This document shows positions 5,132 to 6,133 of a stretch of 6,133 nt of DNA, piece by piece. The position numbers and the translations under genes were made by a program. The notes beneath the pieces are model-generated. The model did not search any database. It saw only the letters and a program-made list of their open reading frames with translations, and was not told the origin of the DNA. Source of the stretch: Thermomicrobiales bacterium (GTDB taxonomy: Bacteria; Chloroflexota; Chloroflexia; Thermomicrobiales; UBA6265); assembly GCA_030446955.1 (NCBI GenBank), contig JAUJMG010000262.1, positions 1 to 6,133 of the forward strand, read 5' to 3'. The stretch's first letter is position 1. Each line of letters opens with the position of its first letter.

Positions 5132-5376
5132 GTGCCCCGTCTGCGTCCGCCTGGACCCACCAGTGCTGCCAACGCGACGACTTCTGCGGTCGATGCACTA
5201 ACCGGAGGGAATAGGTTCGGCAACCTTCTCGCCTGCCCCAGGCGTCAACCACGTCTTTGCCGGGCTCGCTCGGTCTAAAGAGGCATGGAACGCCCTGGAC
5301 AACCTTTGGTAATCTAGACAACAAAAGTTCAACAAACGGCTGGGATCGCCAGATGGCCCGGTGATCCCGGCAGGTC
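5132..5376. other. Stretch without a confident gene, upstream of the 130-residue protein
   Basis: No gene is supported here. There is an AT-rich patch at about 5305-5335, the natural place for promoters of the flanking genes, but no -35/-10 pair with good spacing stands out on either strand. Near the right end GGGATC (5342-5347) pairs with GATCCC (5363-5368), with an inner GCC-AGAT-GGC. This gives a small stem-loop just ahead of the next gene's ribosome binding site that could influence its translation. Confidence 0.35.
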
Positions 5377-5391
5377 GAGGGAGGACCAACG

Positions 5392-5784
5392 ATGCTAACC
5401 TCTCGGGATTTGGCCCGCGCGCACGATCGATGGATTGCCGCTCTTTGGCGCGGCGATGGCGGCGACGTGCGGGACTTCGGCGTTTGGCTCGAATCCCACT
5501 TCGCGGCTGATCCGCGGCCCGAGCCGAACAGCGTACCAGATGCTGTGAGCCGGCATGGTGCGGCCGGGGTCGGCGTGCGCTGGTATGCAGCTGGCCCCGT
5601 CATCCTGGGCTACGCCGAAGGGCAACCTCGAGGGTGCTACCGGATTCCGATTACCGCGATCCCGCCGGTTGTCCATCCGGTTTGGCACCCAGTGTGGGAC
5701 AGCGACGGGGCTGGTTCGTGGGAGGACATCGACCCCGCTGCTCACCGCCCGGGAGTTGCGGCCGGTGACAGCGTGGGCGGTTGA
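5392..5784 (+). CDS. Conserved-looking hypothetical protein, 130 residues
   Basis: The frame starts at an ATG seven bases after GGAGG (5380-5384, within GAGGGAGG), which is a strong translation signal. The protein begins MLTSRDLARAHDRWIAALWR and appears soluble, with no signal peptide, membrane segment or metal motif. It is unusually rich in tryptophan, with seven in all. The first 40 residues look helical. The middle (about 57-90, e.g. GVRWYAAGPVILGYAEG and YRIPITAI) looks like beta strands. The tail from about 93 (VHPVWHPVWDSDGAGSWED) is proline- and glycine-rich. I recognise no family and give no function. A competing minus-strand frame of similar length covers the same bases but lacks a good ribosome binding site and looks like a shadow. 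The gene stands alone and converges on glutamine synthetase. Confidence 0.62.
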   Translation: MLTSRDLARAHDRWIAALWRGDGGDVRDFGVWLESHFAADPRPEPNSVPDAVSRHGAAGVGVRWYAAGPVILGYAEGQPRGCYRIPITAIPPVVHPVWHPVWDSDGAGSWEDIDPAAHRPGVAAGDSVGG

Positions 5785-5823
5785 ACGGAACGCCCCGCGC
5801 ACCAGAAAATCCTCTTCTCTCAG

Positions 5824-5882
5824 GTCATCGGTAACGAAGCGAGGGCGGCCGGTGAGGCCGCCCTCGCTTCGTTACCGATGAC
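5824..5882. terminator. Perfect 27-bp inverted repeat between convergent genes, likely bidirectional terminator
   Basis: Bases 5824-5850 are exactly complementary to 5856-5882 around a five-base loop (GGTGA). The stem starts six bases after the glutamine synthetase stop on the minus strand and 39 bases after the stop of the plus-strand gene. No U-tract directly follows on either strand; the nearest is TTTT about 12-16 bases past the stem on the minus strand. So it may act by stalling, by stabilising 3' ends, or by blocking read-through and antisense pairing rather than as a textbook intrinsic terminator. Confidence 0.72.
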
Positions 5883-5888
5883 GGAGGA

Positions 5889-6133
5889 TTAATAGACCTC
5901 CAGGTAGCGCTCTCGCTCCCAGGTCGAGACGTGGCGGCGGAATTCGCCCCACTCGGTGAGCTGGCCCTCCGTGAGGCGCTCAAAGACGTGGTCGCCGAGG
6001 GCGGCACGCACCACCTCGTCCTGCTCCATCTCCTGGACGGCCTCGCCAAGGGTGGCCGGCAAGGTTGGGATGTTGCGTCGCTTCAAATCCTCGTCCGTGA
6101 AGTGGTAGAGGTTCTCCTCCACCGGCTCCGGCA
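5889..6133 (-). CDS. glnA: Type I glutamine synthetase, C-terminal part (runs off the right edge)
   Basis: The visible 81 residues (PEPVEENLYHFTDEDL through to ERERYLEVY, stop TAA at 5889-5891) are the C-terminal end of class I glutamine synthetase, which makes glutamine from glutamate, ammonia and ATP in the cytoplasm. Recognisable family features are PEPVEENLY, the 'IPTLPATLGEAVQEME' turn and helix, the 'ALGDHVFERL' helix and a closing 'EWGEFRRHVSTWERERYL', which is typical of GSI. The Tyr in ENLYHFT is where enterobacterial enzymes carry the adenylylation site NLYDLP. The DLP is absent here, so control by adenylylation is unlikely, as in the GSI-alpha type. The reading frame continues open to the window edge, so an internal GTG at 6120-6122 is a valine codon and not a start. 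The ATP and metal sites lie outside the window. Confidence 0.88.
   Translation of the reverse strand, partial: PEPVEENLYHFTDEDLKRRNIPTLPATLGEAVQEMEQDEVVRAALGDHVFERLTEGQLTEWGEFRRHVSTWERERYLEVY

Noticed and set aside
5031..5603. 190-residue minus-strand open frame
   Set aside because: It spans the operator-like palindromes and half of the 130-residue gene, has no ribosome binding site, and yields no recognisable protein.
5395..5802. Minus-strand 135-residue frame opposite the 130-residue gene
   Set aside because: It lacks a good ribosome binding site, while the plus-strand frame has GAGGGAGG at ideal spacing.
5825..6049. Minus-strand 74-residue frame through glutamine synthetase and the inverted repeat
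   Set aside because: A shadow frame of glutamine synthetase; the matching ends with the plus-strand frame merely reflect the inverted repeat.
1..6133. CRISPR array, tRNA, rRNA, insertion sequence, phage or toxin-antitoxin system
   Set aside because: I looked for regular direct repeats, T-arm motifs, transposase motifs and paired overlapping small genes and found none that hold up.

Overview
This is a GC-rich bacterial chromosomal window with short, mostly single-gene transcription units on both strands. The C-terminal style of the glutamine synthetase at the right edge, the frequent GGAGG-type ribosome binding sites and GTG starts, and the mix of a DUF885-type metallopeptidase with a voltage-gated-like channel fit a Chloroflexota (Thermomicrobia-like) genome. 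That assignment is only inference; a high-GC actinobacterium cannot be excluded. I see no rRNA, tRNA, CRISPR array, insertion sequence or phage gene.

Layout, left to right. The 5' end of an Rrf2-family regulator (minus strand) runs off the left edge; it has a good promoter and an unusual triple GGTAGG/CCTACC repeat upstream. Next is a DUF4177-like small protein (minus), then about 450 bases with no gene I can support. An alpha/beta hydrolase (minus) follows. Diverging from it is a compact transcription unit at 2001-2313: promoter, strong ribosome binding site, a 57-residue arginine-rich protein started by GTG, and a textbook intrinsic terminator. A DUF885-like zinc-peptidase homologue (minus) comes next, and diverging from it is a six-transmembrane channel (plus) with an intact S4 voltage sensor but a pore filter that is not the usual TVGYG. 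The channel's last codons overlap tail-to-tail with a 61-residue single-pass membrane protein (minus), whose leader contains a perfect 14-bp palindrome. After a gene-poor stretch comes a 130-residue protein of unknown function (plus). It converges on the C-terminus of type I glutamine synthetase (minus, runs off the right edge), and the two are separated by a perfect 27-bp inverted repeat.

The genes do not form one pathway or a recognisable defence or mobile system. They look like independent housekeeping and accessory genes, each with its own signals. The items most worth following up are the 57-residue gene, the channel with its atypical filter, and the small operator-like repeats upstream of the Rrf2 gene and of the small membrane protein.
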